From NCBI RefSeq assembly GCF_963678635.1, contig NC_087070.1:23996933-24043418 (forward strand): DNA of 46,486 bases, given 5' to 3'. Shown in pieces: positions 18,486 to 30,500 of this stretch. The position numbers and the translations under genes were made by a program. The notes beneath the pieces are model-generated. The model ran no database searches. It had not been told where the DNA came from and saw nothing but the letters and a program-made list of their open reading frames with translations. Source of the DNA: Symsagittifera roscoffensis. Lineage: Eukaryota; Xenacoelomorpha; Acoela; Convolutidae. Each line of letters opens with the position of its first letter. The stretch's first letter is position 1.

Positions 18486-18740
18486 AAGATTGGGATTGGA
18501 GTTGTTCGACTACCATGGAAATCTTTTCCAGTGGGATGACCGAGTCTGAGGAGAAGATTGGGCTTGCTCGACTTCCATGGATAATCTTTGCCAGTGGTAT
18601 GTCCGAGTCCGAGTCTGAGGAGGATTCCATGACCGAATATTGGGCCAGTCTGAGGAGAAGATTGGGCTTGCTCGACTTCCATGGATAATCTTTGCCAGTG
18701 GTATGTCCGAGTCCGAGTCTGAGGAGGATTCCATGACCGC
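18486..18740. repeat. 104-bp tandem duplication in acidic Ser-Asp region
   Basis: GAGGAGAAGATTGGGCTTGC begins at 18548 and again at 18652, with a diverged third copy at 18486. On the minus strand each unit encodes SSDSDSDIPLAKI followed by HGSRA. Copy 1 has only one unit (9799-9900). Confidence 0.85.
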
Positions 18741-18889
18741 GTCTTCGTATCCGTCCTCTGCTCCAATGCGTATCTCCCAACTCTTTGACCGGTGGTCTGA
18801 TATGATTGACTTTCTGTGATCTAAACAATTATCAATATAGATCAGAAAGCGTCCAAAGGGCCGGCGAAACTTAAATTACTTTTTTACCA

Positions 18890-19384
18890 TTAATGAAAAT
18901 TCCGGTATTTGGTCATATGCTCCGATCCAAACAACATCTTAAGTTTCTTGCCAGCTTTTGACCATTGTTTGCGAGATTTGCCGTGGTGATATGTTTCTTT
19001 ACAAATGTGTGGCCACCAGATAAATTCAGCCAGAAACTTCATGCCGAACTGGTCCGATTGTGACTCGTGTAACATCGAACTGAATGCGCCTCCGGCCGCA
19101 GCTGGTATTACTATTTTGTTGTCCAAGAAAAGTAGATCATCTCTGGTGCGCAAGTCCTTCTCGGAGTTTTTCATGTAGAACAGATGAATTTCCAGTGGGC
19201 GGCCTGTCTTCAGTGTTGTGATTAGAACCCATAAGATCTTGTCATCCTTGATCATTATTTGTAGTAACTTCTTGGAGCAATGATTTACTGGTATAAATGA
19301 GGAAGAAGGTAAAGATAAGTTAGCTTTATTGCGTTTGAATAAGTTAAAGTGGTCATTGTTAAGTAGGTCGTCTTTAAACTTCAA
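18890..19384 (-). pseudogene. Ty3/Gypsy integrase zinc-binding domain remnant, copy 2
   Basis: Same 164-codon frame and the same truncation point as copy 1. It keeps MLHES, FIWWPHI and GKKLK, but the Cys pair is degraded (KQWSKAGKK), so zinc binding is doubtful. The shared break point shows that the integrase core was lost before the two copies separated. Confidence 0.65.
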
Positions 19385-19544
19385 AGCTATTTTGTGTTCC
19401 TCCTGGACAGGGACCGATTTTTTAGCAGACCAATCTGGGACGATTACTGAAGGGTCAGAAAATTTCTAAGATGAAACTCCCGTGGTATTCAATCGTTTTG
19501 GTAACAAACTATCGTTCAGCATCATGAAATATAGTAGGGCTTTA

Positions 19545-20437
19545 ATCGAAAACGAAATGCTTTTGTAGTTAAAAAGCGAATTATTTAGCGGTATACAGGA
19601 AGTAATAGCAGCAAAAAATCTAAGATTAACTGAAGCTAAAGAGCTATCGATCCAAATTTGACCAATCCCATCGCTTGAATTACTCGTTCCCGACGGAAGA
19701 ACAGTATTTACAATTGAATTTACAGCGACTGACGATGGGTCTAAATTTGTTCTACTTAAAACGGTAAAATTTTGCAGAAAAATTTTCTTTTTCGACTGTG
19801 TTAGTTAATAGTAAATATATCTATAGAGCTGGAAGGTGAAAATTGTGGCGATGACTACAATTGTGAAAACCATAACCACAACCAAAATCTACCACAAGGT
19901 TGATTGTCAACTTCCAAGGGATCAACTGTACATGTTGACATTGAACTTCGGCATAGGCTATGTATTTGACGTTTGATCCCTAGAAAAAGTTGACGTTGAA
20001 CCTTATTTTGATAGCTGCAAATTTGAGTCTATGGCTGCTCCGAATAAATTTGAATTTGCATTCTAGGGCGTTCACGTATTGATTCGTATTATGCCATAGT
20101 TTTAAAGTTAAAACTACCACTTCACTGTTAATCCATTTTATAATGAAAATGTAATCAGTTCTTACAAAAAAACAGCTTATACATAAAATTTTGCTTGGCC
20201 GAATCAAACCAAAATCACTAAAATTGTTACAAAATTTTTTATCCCTAGGCATTTTGTTAATTAATTACGCCATTTAACTAATCGAATTATTTGGTTTGGC
20301 AGTTTCAATTAGTTGCGTTAAGCCGCAAGCATGACTGTTTATGACAGGGCTACAAGGATTTGCTGGAATATATCAAAATTATGGGAAGCGGAGCAAAAAG
20401 CCGAATAGTCTAAGGGCAGATTGGGTTCAAAAACCTA
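19545..20437. repeat. Block R, copy 2 of 5 (non-coding leader of LTR-like element)
   Basis: It begins at TAATCGAAAACGAAATGC and runs to the L block. Copies at about 10698, 25408, 34107 and 42807. It contains the conserved hairpin (19895-20004 here). No gene. Confidence 0.8.
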
Positions 20438-20459
20438 ATGTATGATACACATAAGAAAA

Positions 20460-20955
20460 CTAAACTTAAAAATCAAAATGGCCGTTTTCAATCAAATTTT
20501 AAATTCTCAAAGGGTTTATTCACGAATTTTTTTGATTAATGATTTAAGATTTGTTCCTGGATTCCACAGACAATGATTAAAGATTTGTTCGTAAATTCCG
20601 CATTCGTTGTTCTAGCTACCGTTGTTCTTATCTGCTGGGTTATCAAATTACAGATTTACAAATCAAAATGGCTATTTTACTCAGAACTTTAATTTTATAT
20701 TTAATTTCTAAAAGGGTATATCCAGGAATTTTTTTAAGGAGTGATTCAAGATTTGTTCGTGGGTTCCATAGACAAGGGTTAAGTTATTTTTTCGTAATTT
20801 CCGCTTTCGTTGTTCTAGCTAGCCATTGCTCAAGCTGTTTATTGCTGGATATCTCACTTACAATCTGCGGAATCCGATAACAGTTTGTGGAATCGATAAA
20901 AACAAACTGTCGCTCTCTAATACAAATTTATTTTAGATGAGATCATATAAAACAG
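20460..20955. repeat. LTR-like block L in unit P0
   Basis: A tandem dimer of about 191 bp: AAATCAAAATGG opens each module (about 20469 and 20660), and each holds TTGTTC-TGG-TTCCA-AGACAA and CGTTGTTCTAGCTA. It ends with the CAGTTTGT...ACAAACTG hairpin (about 20879). Copies at about 26341, 35039 and 43739. Confidence 0.8.
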
Positions 20956-20960
20956 ATACT

Positions 20961-21668
20961 CGGGTCCCCCTGACATTTTCCGGAGGTGAGAATTAACCGG
21001 CATTGAGGATATCATCTGGGAGCCACCCAGGCTCCTTGTCGCCCGAAATTGGAACAAGTCAGATACTCATGTTCACGAAAGGGGTGCGGGACATCAAGCT
21101 GATGAGATTTCAAGCCGAAACCCAAAGTTAGGGTTTTCAAGCCTAATAGTTCAAAAACCGGCTGATATTATTAACGGATGCCAATGAAAAAATAGCGAAT
21201 TGAGGTGCTTGTAAAGTTTCAGTTTCGGCCTGAAGTCCCTCCGGCTTGAAGTCACGTCGGCTTGTTGTACTAGAACCCACAAAAGTACCCCAAGAAATGC
21301 CCCCGACGGGATATGTAGGGCATACCACTAAAGTGGGTTACTTGAACGTCGTTTTAACACTGAACTCGTCAAAATTGATCTCTCAAGCGTTGTGAGCTGA
21401 GTACTATGTGGGCTGAGTTTGTTCAGCTACACGAGGGGGTTAGTTGGGGTTCAGTATTTAGAATCTGCGGTGGTTTTTGAGCTCTTTGTGTCCCTAGAGC
21501 CACGATGGCAGAAACTTCACTTTCACCGCTAGTTTGACATTGCTCCATCAGAAGTGGTCGCTTGTCATTGACGTAAATAGCTTTAAAAAATTATTCCCCG
21601 GATGTAGCTGGTCAGATGCCGGATCAATAACTGAACCAGAGTAAGAGAGTCAACTAAGTTTTCTAGCT
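20961..21668. other. Spacer M (3' side of gene G)
   Basis: About 700 bases present in every unit. A GGAGCC/GGCTCC hairpin lies at 21019-21035. A 61-codon minus frame (21143-21328) is preserved in all units, but nothing shows that it is a gene. M probably contains the 3' end of gene G transcripts. Confidence 0.5.
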
Positions 21669-24600
21669 TCAAAAACTTGACATCACTACCCGCAAATTTA
21701 TGCAGGTGACAGTTTTTTTGCCAGCTCTTTCGTTTGGTTTTTGCCCAGTATCACTAGATTCCAAATCAGTTGTTGAATCATTTTTAGCTACTCGGTTTTG
21801 CAACCGCTCCTCTGCAGTCATCGTTCCTTTGACCAAATCTTTGTCATCTTTCAACAGAAGAAAGGAGTTAGGTGTCTTGAAATGTTCCCGAAGAATGGTT
21901 TGAGCATTGTCTTTGGTTAGGACAGCACCTCATAAATCATGGATCCATTTTTCCACGATAGCTTGTGGTACTAGATTCAGTTTTGCTTTCTTTCCCGCAA
22001 ATGCTGTCGCTGTACACCCGAAAGTACCCAACACATAAAATCGCAAACCAGAAAGCAGCAGATTAGATGGACGCTTTTCACCGACGGCAACTTTCGGAAA
22101 TTCTAGATTTTTTTGACCTATTTGTAAACACGAAGGGATTGGATTGGTTCCTCCCAAGACGTCTCCCGCATTGCTTAGAAAAATATGCGTGCACTTGCCA
22201 GATTTGATGAAATTGCAGAATGAGGAAGACTGGGTCTTGGTTATGCAATATTCCTCCGCCTCGCATTGTCCTACTTTGAAAATCTTTGTTCGCATGGTGG
22301 TTGGGTTTTTCGAGAGCTTCGCACAAATGATCCCAGGGACTTCGTAAAAAATTGCTCACCACAAGCTGTGGCATTAGGACTAATTTTAGTTTGTATGGAG
22401 TCAATCCTTGTTCTACAAAGCTAAGCACTGAAACTTGATAGTAAATTTCAGCCCACTTTTTGTACTCTATAGCGTTGGAATCACCTCTTGCTCTTAGTAA
22501 CTTCGTGCATTCATTCAAGCATTTTCTCAAAAGTTCACTGGATTTTTTAGTGGTGATGCACCCGAGGTTTCTTCCAGGAACTTTTGAGACTAGACTCGGG
22601 TAGATAGCTTGCAGCACTTTTACAGACCTAACGTACGTATCTGTGTTTTCTTTGGGGCGAACAGCAACTTCGTTTTCCACGCTCCTTCAAAGACATGTGC
22701 TAGCATCTTTCATTTCTTCTTTGTCAGCGATGGCAGTCATTGCACAAATTCTAGAAAGAAATACTGCACCCACTTTGCTAGCTTCGTCTGTTTCTCCTAT
22801 CGAGACAGTGGTGAAATGAAAAAATGGCTTTTTGACCCCCCGTCTGGTCAGATTTTCCTCAAAGCGATGAATGGCAAACATTTTGGTGAGGATGCATATC
22901 ATTGGTTATTTTTTGTGCCATTTTACGGGTATCTATTTCCACATACGAGTAATCATGTGGGTAGCATCTGGACAAATGCATCGAATGTCTTCCATGCGGA
23001 CCAGTGACGTCACAGGTAACTTTTTTTGAAATGGCACATTGAGTTCAGTTCTTTTACCAGTCTCTGGCTCGCGAGTTAGTGGGCGGAAGTCTGTAGTGTC
23101 ATTTGACACGTACAGTGGGAGCCACGAGACTGTATCAGATATCAGATGACTGCTCAACGGAGAAAGCAATAATCAGCCGCAACAAAAAAGATGAATCGCC
23201 ACTATAGGTCAGCATTGCTCCTTACTGTCTTAGGGAATTTGTTTGGCTGTACAACCAACATAATTCTTGGTCGCCTGCTGTGGTGGGACCAACGTTCTGC
23301 TCCATAGCTTATCTGCTGTCTTTTCCACGGTACGCTGAATTTAGTGATAAAACTAATCAAAGGGGTACATGCATTCAAAAATTTGAATTCTCAGTGTTTT
23401 AAGCCTTGACTGTGGATTTGATTAACATTGATATACTATTTGTTCTTAATTTTCGCACTGGCTTTTGTTCGTGTGCAGAAATATTTTGCGCTCTGCTCCA
23501 TTTGACAAAAATTACTTTTTTGAAGATGGTACTGCGTAGAGCCAAAGTGCCTTATTTAGTTAAAGAGCAAATAAAGTTAACCATGCTGACAATCGAGAAC
23601 ATATAAGCAATGCCGAGACTAATAATCTTGAGAGATATTTTTTCAAAACAAAATAGACTAACCTGTGAAACAGAAAACGCTGCTAGTCGACTGTACGCTA
23701 ATGTCGACATCGAGGAGCCTGAACACGAGCCTGGTAACCTCCACACCATAAATCTCTCAGCTCTCTCACCAGATATCCACGCGTAATCCTTGAAGCTTCA
23801 TTGTTTTCAGTAAATGAAACACAACTGCTTCGACGCAAGAAACTAGGTCACTTCGAAATCCAGGAAATGTTTTTTCGGGCTTACAGAAGTTTGTAAAAAG
23901 AAACACTATTTCGGTTGTTGCTCGACGAACGTCTCTAGGAGAAGGAATGAATGATTTGAGGCCTGTAACTTCGAGCTGAGATCGAATAGTGTTGATAATA
24001 TTGTCATTGTTTCCGTTTTTTGTCGCCTTAGCCAAAGCGTAATTGAAACCCTCCGAAGATCCCCGCTTTTTGAAAAAGCGAGTAACCATAAAACGGGTCA
24101 AAAAAGTACGTCTACACTTTTTGCGACCCCTTTTACCGAGTGTTTTCTCTGAGAGTCTTTTTTAGCTTCTTCTATTAGTCCTTGGAGGCTAATTCTATGA
24201 CATCGGCCATAAAACAGAATTTGGCACCAAAATCTTTCAGACCCTTTTGGAGTGCGCCATTCTTGTATTTTCTCCAGTGCTCTCTTTCGAGTAGTCTTGC
24301 GAGGAATCACATGCTTCGAAAATTGAATATGGCGTTGCCTAAATAAGGATGCGGTTGCAGAAATTCTTGATGGTTCTGAGGGTGATGGAAGAGCTAATGG
24401 TTGTGAGATTGCTGACTCTGTTGATGTCGGGGTTCTTGATGAATTTCCTAACTGTTCTAAGGGCGGTGTCAATCTTTTCTGACGGTTTATAACACTAAAA
24501 AGTGAGTATTCGGGTAGCATTGTTTCTGAAAAGAGTGAAACTTGGCCAGGTTCCTCCGTTTTTTGTTCCACGGTATTTCCTTGAAGCTCCGTAGGATTAA

Positions 24601-24894
24601 CATCTGTATGTTTCCTGCTGCTACTGCAATTGAATGACTGTGTTGCCGTGGTATTGCTATTTTTCGTACAAGATCGTCAACTTCCCTTGTAGTTCGATCG
24701 ACCATTTCTGAAACTAGTCTTTTCAATGTTCGATATTTGTTTGCCAATTCTTTTCCTGCTATTTCGGCAAAAAATTTGGCGTCCACATTTTTTCGATCAT
24801 TATCTGATGCTATCGAATAGCGATTCCACAATTGTTGATCCATACTTTTCTCGGTCGTCGAAAAGCCGTTTGTCGTATCGGGCGAGTCGTTCAT
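21669..24894 (-). pseudogene. Gene G, unit P0: unknown multi-exon protein, broken
   Basis: The ATG at 24894 begins MNDSPDTTNGFS. Blocks in order: a helical N-terminus with AEIAGKELANKYRTLKRLV (to about 24630), a Pro/Ser linker with SRTPTSTESAISQPLALPSP, a basic segment (RKTTRKRALEKIQEW), and a conserved-looking block (23766-24101) with IPSPRDVRRATTEIVFLF and LRVDIW. EVTRLVFRLLD, an intron, YRGKDSR, GPTTAGDQELG, ETGKRTEL, CPDATHMITR, RFEENLTRRGVKKPFFHF and a Lys-rich C-terminal part follow. Breaks: frame changes near 24630 and 24118, two TGA codons after LRVDIW, a TAA after RGKDSR, a frame change near 22940, and TGA codons near 22688 and 21935. The family is unknown to me; a host nuclear protein or a mobile-element gene are both possible. 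Confidence 0.6.
23335..23662 (-). other. Predicted intron in gene G, unit P0 (328 nt)
   Basis: On the minus strand: donor CACAG|GTTAGT, acceptor AAATTCAG. Removing it joins SSVFCFT to YRGKDSR in one frame. The same 328-nt interval exists in P1 (29209-29536) and P2 (37909-38236). Confidence 0.7.
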
Positions 24895-25407
24895 TCGTAT
24901 AACGTTTCATACGCGTCGGTGTGTGCGTCCCGATTCGTATATCGGTTATTTGACTGTCAAGTCATATTTCGGTTTGTTTGTCGATACGTCAAAAATTGTA
25001 TTGGTTTTGTCGATATTCTTGTCGGTTTTATTCGTCGGAATTGTTTCAGGTGCAGTAATGAATGAATTTAGAAGATTTGCAAACTGAATTTGAAAGAGGT
25101 GCAATGATGAATGAATAGAGGGTGTTACTTAAATTATCCATATCCGAGGAATTACCAATTTGCTTAATTGGAAATTTAATTTTGATCTCTGGTGTGATTT
25201 CTAACTTGGCCTAACCGGCTTGGCCAAACTCATCGAAACAATTATGAAGCGTCATAATTGTTTCGATACTTTTTAAGCCGTCAACTAAAATAGTCACTAA
25301 TTGTTTCATGAGTTTGATCAATTGGTTTTTCAAATGCTAGTTTTTGTATTTGTGATTATCATACGCTCCTCATATACATTCCTCATTTTTCCTGTTATAC
25401 GGCCCAT
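24895..25407. promoter_or_regulatory. Region U upstream of gene G, with two palindromes
   Basis: It is the 5' flank of gene G. It contains TTGGCCTAACCGGCTTGGCC (imperfect palindrome, 25205-25226) and a perfect 16-bp stem with a 4-base loop (ATCGAAACAATTATGA / TCATAATTGTTTCGAT, 25232-25267). Both are kept in all copies of U. No TATA box or other core promoter is obvious. Confidence 0.45.
25232..25267. repeat. Perfect 16-bp stem hairpin, P0
   Basis: Arms ATCGAAACAATTATGA and TCATAATTGTTTCGAT, loop AGCG. Identical at 31107-31142, 33930-33965, 39807-39842 and 42630-42665. Confidence 0.95.
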
Positions 25408-26310
25408 ATAATCGAAAACGAAATGCTTTTGTAGTTAAGAAGCGCGAATTATTTAGCTGTATACAAGAAGTAATAGCAGCAATAAATCTAAGATTAACTG
25501 AAGCTAAAGAGCTATCGATCCGAATTTGACCAATCCCATCGCTTGAATTACTCGTTCCCGACGGGAGAACAGTATTTCCAATTGAATTTACAGCGACTGA
25601 CGATGGGTCTAAATTTGTTTTACTTAAAACGGTAAAATTTTGCAGAAAAATTTTCTTTTTCGACTGTGTTAGTTAATAGTGAATATATCTATAGAGCTGG
25701 AAGGTGAAAATTGTGGCGATGACTACAATTGTGAAAGCCATAACCACAACCAGAATCTACCACAAGGTTGAATGTCAACTTCCAAGGGATCAACTGTACA
25801 GGTTGACATTGAACTTCGGCATAGGCTATGTTTTTGACGTTTGATCCCTAGGAAAAGTTGACGTTGAACCTTATTTTGATAGCTGCAAATTTGAGTCTAT
25901 GGCTGCTCCGAATAAATTTGAATTTGCATTCTAGGGCGTTCACGTATTGATTCGTATTATGCCATAGTTTTAAAATTACAACTACGACTAGGTTTCACTC
26001 TTAATCCATTTTGTAAAGAAAATGGAATCAGTTCTTACAAAAAAACAGCTTATACATAAAAATTTGCTTGGCCGAATCAAACCAAAATCACTAAAACTGT
26101 TACAAAATTTTTTATCCCTAGGCATTTTGTTAATTAATTATGCAATTTAACAAATCGAATTTTTTGGTTTGGCAGTTTCAATTAGTTGCGTTAAGCCGCA
26201 AGCATGACTGTTTATGATAGGGCTACAAGGATTTGCTGGAATATGTCAAAATTATGGGAAGCGGAGCAAAAATCAGAATAGTCTAAGGGCAGATTGGGTT
26301 CAAAAACCTA
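25408..26310. repeat. Block R, copy 3 of 5
   Basis: The junction with U falls at TAATCGAAAACG, after ACGGCCCA. The hairpin is at 25764-25872. No gene. Confidence 0.85.
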
Positions 26311-26340
26311 ATGTATGATACACATAAGAAAATTAAACTT

Positions 26341-26830
26341 AAAAATCAAAATGGCCGTTTTCAATCAAATTTTAAATTCTCAAAGGGTTTATCCACGAAT
26401 TTTTTTGAGTAATGATTTTAAGATTTGTTCCTGGATTCCACAGACAATGATTAAAGGTTTGTTCGTAAATTCCGCATTCGTTGTTCTAGCTATCTTAATA
26501 GCTCAATGCTGCTGGGTTATCAAATTACAGATTTACAAATCAAAATGGCTATTTTACTCAGAACTTTAATTTTATATTTATTTTCTAAAAGGGTATATCC
26601 AGGAATTTTTTTAAGTAGTGATTCAAGATTTGTTCGTGGGTTCCATAGACAAGGGTTAAGTTATTTTTTCGTAATTTCCGCTTTCGTTGTTCTAGCTAGC
26701 CATTGCTCAAGCTGGTTATTGCTGGATATCTCACATACAATCTGCGGAATCCGATAACAGTTTGTGGAATCGATAAAAACAAACTGTCGCTCTCTAATAC
26801 AAATTTATTTTAGATGAGATCATATAAAAC
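26341..26830. repeat. LTR-like block L in unit P1
   Basis: The same two-module structure as in P0. The last hairpin begins at about 26757. Confidence 0.8.
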
Positions 26831-27543
26831 AGATACTCGGGTCCCCTGACATTTTCCGGAGGTGAGAATTAACCGGCATTGAGGATATCATCTGGGAGCC
26901 ACCCAGGCTCCTTGTCGCCCGAAATTGGAACAAGTCAGATACTCATGTTCACGAAAGGGGTGCGGGACATCAAGCTGATGAGATTTCAAGCCGAAACCCA
27001 AAGTTAGGGACTATAAGCCTAATAGTTCAAAAACCGGCTGATATTATTAACGGATGCCAATGAAAAAATAGCGATTTGAGGTGCTTGTAAAGTTTCAGTT
27101 TCGGCCTGAAGTCCCTCCGGCTTGAAGTCACGTCGGCTTGTTGTACTAGAACCCACAAAAGTACCCCAAGAAAGGCCCCCGACGGGATATGTAGGGCATA
27201 CCACTAGAGTGGGTTACTTGAACGTCGTTTTAACACTGAACTCGTCAAAATTGATCTCTCAAGCGTTGTGAGCTGAGTACTATGTGGGCTGAGTTTGTTC
27301 AGCTACACGAGGGTTTAGTTGGGGTTCAGTATTTAGAATCTGCGGTGATTTTTGAGCTCTTTGTGTCCCTAGAGCCACGATGGCAGAAACTTCACTTTCA
27401 CCGCTAGTTTGACATTGCTCCATCAGAAGTGGTCGCTTGTCATTGACGTAAATAGCTTTAAAAAATTATTCCATGGATGTAGCTGATCAGATGCCGGATC
27501 AATAACTGAACCAGAGTAAGAGAGTCAACTAAGTTTTCTAGCT

Positions 27544-30500
27544 TCAAAAACTTGAAATCACTACCCGCAAATTTATGCAGGTGACAGTTTTTTGCCAGCT
27601 CTTTCGTTTGGTTTTTGCCCAGTATCACTAGATTCCAAATCAGTTGTTGACTCAATTTTAGCTACTCGGTTTTGCAACCGCTCCTCTGCAGTCATCGTTC
27701 CTTTGAACAAATCTTCGTCATCTTTCAACAGAAGAAAGGAGTTAGGTGTCTTGAAATGTTCCCGAAGAATGGTTTGAGCATTGTCTTTGGTTAGGACAGC
27801 ACCTCATAAATCATGGATCCATTTTTCCACGATAGCTTGTGGTACTAGAATCAGTTTTGCTTTCTTTCCCGCAAATGCTGCCGCTGTACACCCGAAAGTA
27901 CCCAACACATAAAATCGCAAACCAGAAAGCAGCAGATTAGATGGACGCTTTTCACCGACGGCAACTTTCGGAAAATCTAGATTTTTTTGACATATTTGTA
28001 AACACGAAGGGATTGGATTGGTTCCTCCCAAGACGTCTCCCGCATTGCTTAGAAAAATACGTGTGCACTTGCCAGATTTGATGATTTTGCAGAATGAAAA
28101 GAAAACATTTTGAGGAATAATGGGTCTTGGTTATGCAATCTTCCTCCGCCTCGCATTGTCCTACTTTGAAAATCTTTGTTCGCATGGTGGTTGGGTTTTT
28201 CGAGAGATTCGCACAAATGATCCCAGGGACTTCGTAAAAAATTGCTCACCACAAGCTGTGGCATTAGGACTAATTTTAGTTTGTATGGAGTCAATCCTTG
28301 TTCTCCAAAGCTAAGCACTGAAACTTGATAGTAAATTTCAGCCCACTTTTTGTACTCTATAGCGTTGGAATCACCTCTTGCTCTTAGTAATTTCGTGCAT
28401 TCATTCAAGCATTTTCTCAAAAGTTTACTGGATTTTTTAGTGGTGATGCACCCGAGGGTTCTTCCAGGAACTTTTGAGACTAGACTCGGGTAGATAGCTT
28501 GCAGCACTTTTACAGACCTAACGTACGTATCTGTGTTTTCTTTGGGGCGAACAGCAACTTCGTTTTTCCATACTCCTTCAAAGACATGTGCTAGCCTCTT
28601 TCATTTCTTCTTTGTCAGCGATGGCAGTCATTGCACAGATTCTAGAAAGAAAGACTGCAACTACTTCGTCTGTTCCTCCTATTGAGACAGTGGTGAAATG
28701 AAAAAATGGCTTTTTGACCCCCCGTCTGGTCAGATTTTCCTCAAAGCGCTGAATGGCAAACATTTCGTGAGGATGCATATCATCGGTTATTTTTTGTGCC
28801 ATTTTACGGGTATCTATTTCCACATACGAGTAATCATGTGGGTGGCATCTGGACAAACGCATCGAATGTCTTCAACGCGGACCAGTGACGTCACGGGTAA
28901 CTTTTTTCGAAATGGCACATTGAGTTCAGTTCTTTTACCAGTCTCTGGCTCGCGAGTTAGTGGGCGGAAGTCTGTAGTGTCATTTGAAACGTACAGTGGG
29001 AGCCACGAGACTGTATCAGATGACTGCTCATCGGAGAAAGCAATAATCACCCGCAACAAAAAAGATGAATCGCCACTATAGGTCAGCATTGCTCCTAACT
29101 GTCTTAGGGAATTTGTTTGGCTGTACAACCAACCTAATTCTTGGTCGCCTGCTGTGGTGGGACCAACGTTCTGCTCCATAGCTTATCTGCTGTCTTTTCC
29201 ACGGTACGCTGAATTTAGTGATAAAACTAATCAAAGGGGTACGTGCATTCAAAAATTTGAATTCTCAGTGTTTTAAGCCTTGACTGTGGATTTGATTAAC
29301 AATGATATACTATTTGTTCTTAAATTTTGCACTGGCTTTTGTTCGTGTGCAGAAATATTTTGCGCTCTGCTCCATTTGACAAAAATTACTTTTTTGAAGA
29401 TGGTACTGCGTAGAGCCAAAGTGCCTTATTTAGTTAAAGAGCAAATAAAGTTAACCATGCTGACAATAGAGAACATATAAGCAATGCCGAGACTAATAAT
29501 CTTGAGAGATTTTTTTCCAAAACAAAATTGACTAACCTGTGAAACAGAAAACGCTGCTAGTCGACTGTACGCTAATGTCGACATCGAGGAGCCTGAACAC
29601 GAGCCTGGTAACCTCCACACCATAAATCTCCCAGCTCTCTCACCAGATATCCACGCGTAATCCTTGAAGCTTCATTGTTTTCAGTAATTGAAACGCAACT
29701 GCTTCGACGCAAGAAACTAGGTCACTTCGAAATCCAGGAAATGTTTTTTCGGGCTTACAGAAGTTTGTAAAAAGAAACACTATTTCGGTTGTTGCTCGAC
29801 GAACGTCTCTAGGAGAAGGAATGAATAATTTGAGGCCTGTAACTTCAAGCTGAGATCGAATAGTGTTGATAATATTGTCATTGTTTCCGTTTTTTTGTCG
29901 CCTTAGCCAAAGCGTAATTGAAACCTTCCAAAGATCCCCGTTTTTTGAATAAGCGACTAACCATAAAACGGGTCAAAAAAGTACGTCTACACTTTTTGCG
30001 ACCCCTTTTACCGAGTTTTTTCTCTGAGAGTCTTTTCTAGCTTCTTCTATTAGTCCTTGGAGGCTAATTCTATGACATCGGCCATAAAACAGAATTTGGC
30101 ACCAAAATCTTTCAGACCCTTTTGGAGTGCGCCATTCTTGTATTTTCTCCAGTGCTCTCTTTCGAGTAGTCTTGCGAGGAATCACATGCTTCAAAAATTG
30201 AATATGGCGTTGCCTAAATAAGGATGCGGTTGCAGAAATTCTTGATGGTTCTGAGGGTGATGGAAGAGCTAATGGTTGTGAGATTGCTGACTCTGTTGAT
30301 GTCGGGGTTCTTGATGAATTTCCTAACTGTTCTAAGGGCGGTGTCAATCTTTTCTGACGGTTTATAACACTAAAAAGTGAGTATTCGGGTAGCATTGTTT
30401 CTGAAAAGAGTGAAACTTGGCCAGGTTCCTCCGTTTTTTGTTCCACGGTATTTCCTTGAAGCTCCGTAGGATTAACATCTGTATGTTTCCTGCTGCTACT

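Larger units (their letters stand above)
17330..20960 (-). mobile_element. Decayed LTR-type (Ty3/Gypsy-like) element, copy 2
   Basis: LTR-like L sequence lies at both ends in the same direction (17343-17580 and 20460-20955). Both contain AAAAGGGTATATCCA, then GCTAGCCATTG(T/C)TCAAG, then an ACAGTTTGTGGAATC...ACAAACTGT hairpin, and both stop matching after GAGATCA. Inside, on the minus strand, are an integrase zinc-domain remnant, an acidic Ser-Asp repeat region and the 190-codon ORF. No reverse transcriptase or integrase core. The right L block is also the first L of the tandem array. Confidence 0.65.
20438..26310. repeat. Tandem array unit P0 (5.87 kb)
   Basis: Order: L (20438-20960), M (20961-21668), gene G on the minus strand (21669-24894), U (24895-25407), R (25408-26310). 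It is clearly diverged from the next units and lacks block C. Confidence 0.9.

Noticed and set aside
22609-23007. Plus-strand frames across the array (for example 22609-23007, 28698-29081, 24832-25065)
   Set aside because: They lie opposite gene G or its 5' flank, and the minus strand carries the phase-consistent intron and conserved blocks.
21935-23750. In-frame TGA codons in gene G as possible recoding (selenocysteine or altered code)
   Set aside because: A TAA stop and several frame shifts occur in the same gene, and neighbouring ORFs end at TGA, so plain decay is simpler.
26315-26757. Hydrophobic plus-strand frames in the L blocks (MAILLRTLILYL type), repeated in every unit
   Set aside because: They resemble membrane peptides only because L is T-rich. 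The two modules of L are read in different frames and give unrelated ends.
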